Shown here: positions 36,263 to 36,355 of the stretch, piece by piece
Layout of the letters: every line of letters starts with the position of its first letter
Position numbering within the stretch: position 1 is the first letter of the stretch
Source: Planctomycetota bacterium
GTDB taxonomy: Bacteria; Planctomycetota; Phycisphaerae; UBA1845
Assembly: GCA_016208685.1 (NCBI GenBank)
Contig: JACQXM010000058.1
Coordinates: 1-36,355 of the forward strand
Length of the DNA: 36,355 nt
Direction of reading: 5' to 3'
Notes under the pieces: model-generated
What the model was told of the DNA's origin: nothing
Databases searched by the model: none
The model's input: the letters and a program-made list of their open reading frames with translations, nothing else
Program-made: the position numbers and the translations under genes

Positions 36263-36355
36263 TTAACCGACTTTCTTTCCACGGTCCATGGTTTCATCCG
36301 CCTGTGAGTCGTTGAGCACGGCCTCCAGCATCCAGAGCTGCTGGCATCCCATCAA
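36263..36355 (-). CDS. C-terminal end of an unidentified protein, cut by window edge
   Basis: An open minus-strand frame enters from the right edge and ends at TAA (36265-36263), giving a visible tail of 31 codons including MGCQQLWMLEAVLNDSQ and ADETMDRGKKVG. Composition is mixed and protein-like, unlike the repeats beside it, but there is no recognisable motif. It may be the end of a real gene or a chance frame. Confidence 0.3.
   Translation of the reverse strand: MMGCQQLWMLEAVLNDSQADETMDRGKKVG

Overview
The window is GC-rich bacterial DNA with ordinary chromosomal genes separated by unusually long, repeat-laden intergenic stretches. There is no rRNA or tRNA to place it. The best clue is a pentaheme protein ending in an IPT...WG sorting tail of the IPTL-CTERM type, together with a FlgI-like lipoprotein, an oversized UvrA and GxxExxY/FGE debris. 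This points to a planctomycete-type organism (inference; no marker gene is present).

Layout. Positions 1-2704 hold the end of a DedA membrane protein (minus), panD, a structured and terminator-bearing gap, and a lone nuoE-like gene. Positions 2705-3583 hold a small zinc-ribbon gene and a short inverted-repeat element. Two tandem lipoprotein metalloproteases follow on the minus strand (3584-6220). From 6607 to 18157 the plus strand carries addA, a FlgI-like lipoprotein with a helical-repeat insert, a 1721-residue UvrA with C-N-C architecture plus a new C-terminal extension, and a CBM9-like gene that overlaps the uvrA stop. On the minus strand hutI follows an M28 peptidase (18220-21007). A pentaheme IPTL-tailed protein, a hairpin-rich gap, a PEBP protein, a 39-residue membrane peptide (minus) and an inositol-monophosphatase-like enzyme occupy 21446-26062. 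A three-gene MacAB-type export operon (26233-29348) faces an OFA-family MFS transporter. The end contains asnA and glnA in convergent orientation around about 1 kb of perfect small hairpins, then a GxxExxY gene with an early stop and the tail of an FGE-sulfatase gene.

Functional links. The clearest is nitrogen assimilation. glnA has a textbook -24/-12 (sigma-54) promoter, and asnA has a near-match. hutI (histidine breakdown) and the M28 peptidase would also release amino-acid nitrogen. The GlnA sequence lacks the usual adenylylation tyrosine context, so control may be mainly transcriptional. The C-N-C UvrA with its coupled CBM9-like partner is the most unusual protein assembly. The most unusual non-coding signal is a chain of hairpins in which stem-loop shape is kept while stem sequence changes, together with several dispersed repeat families. 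I found no CRISPR array, prophage, complete IS or recognisable defence island.
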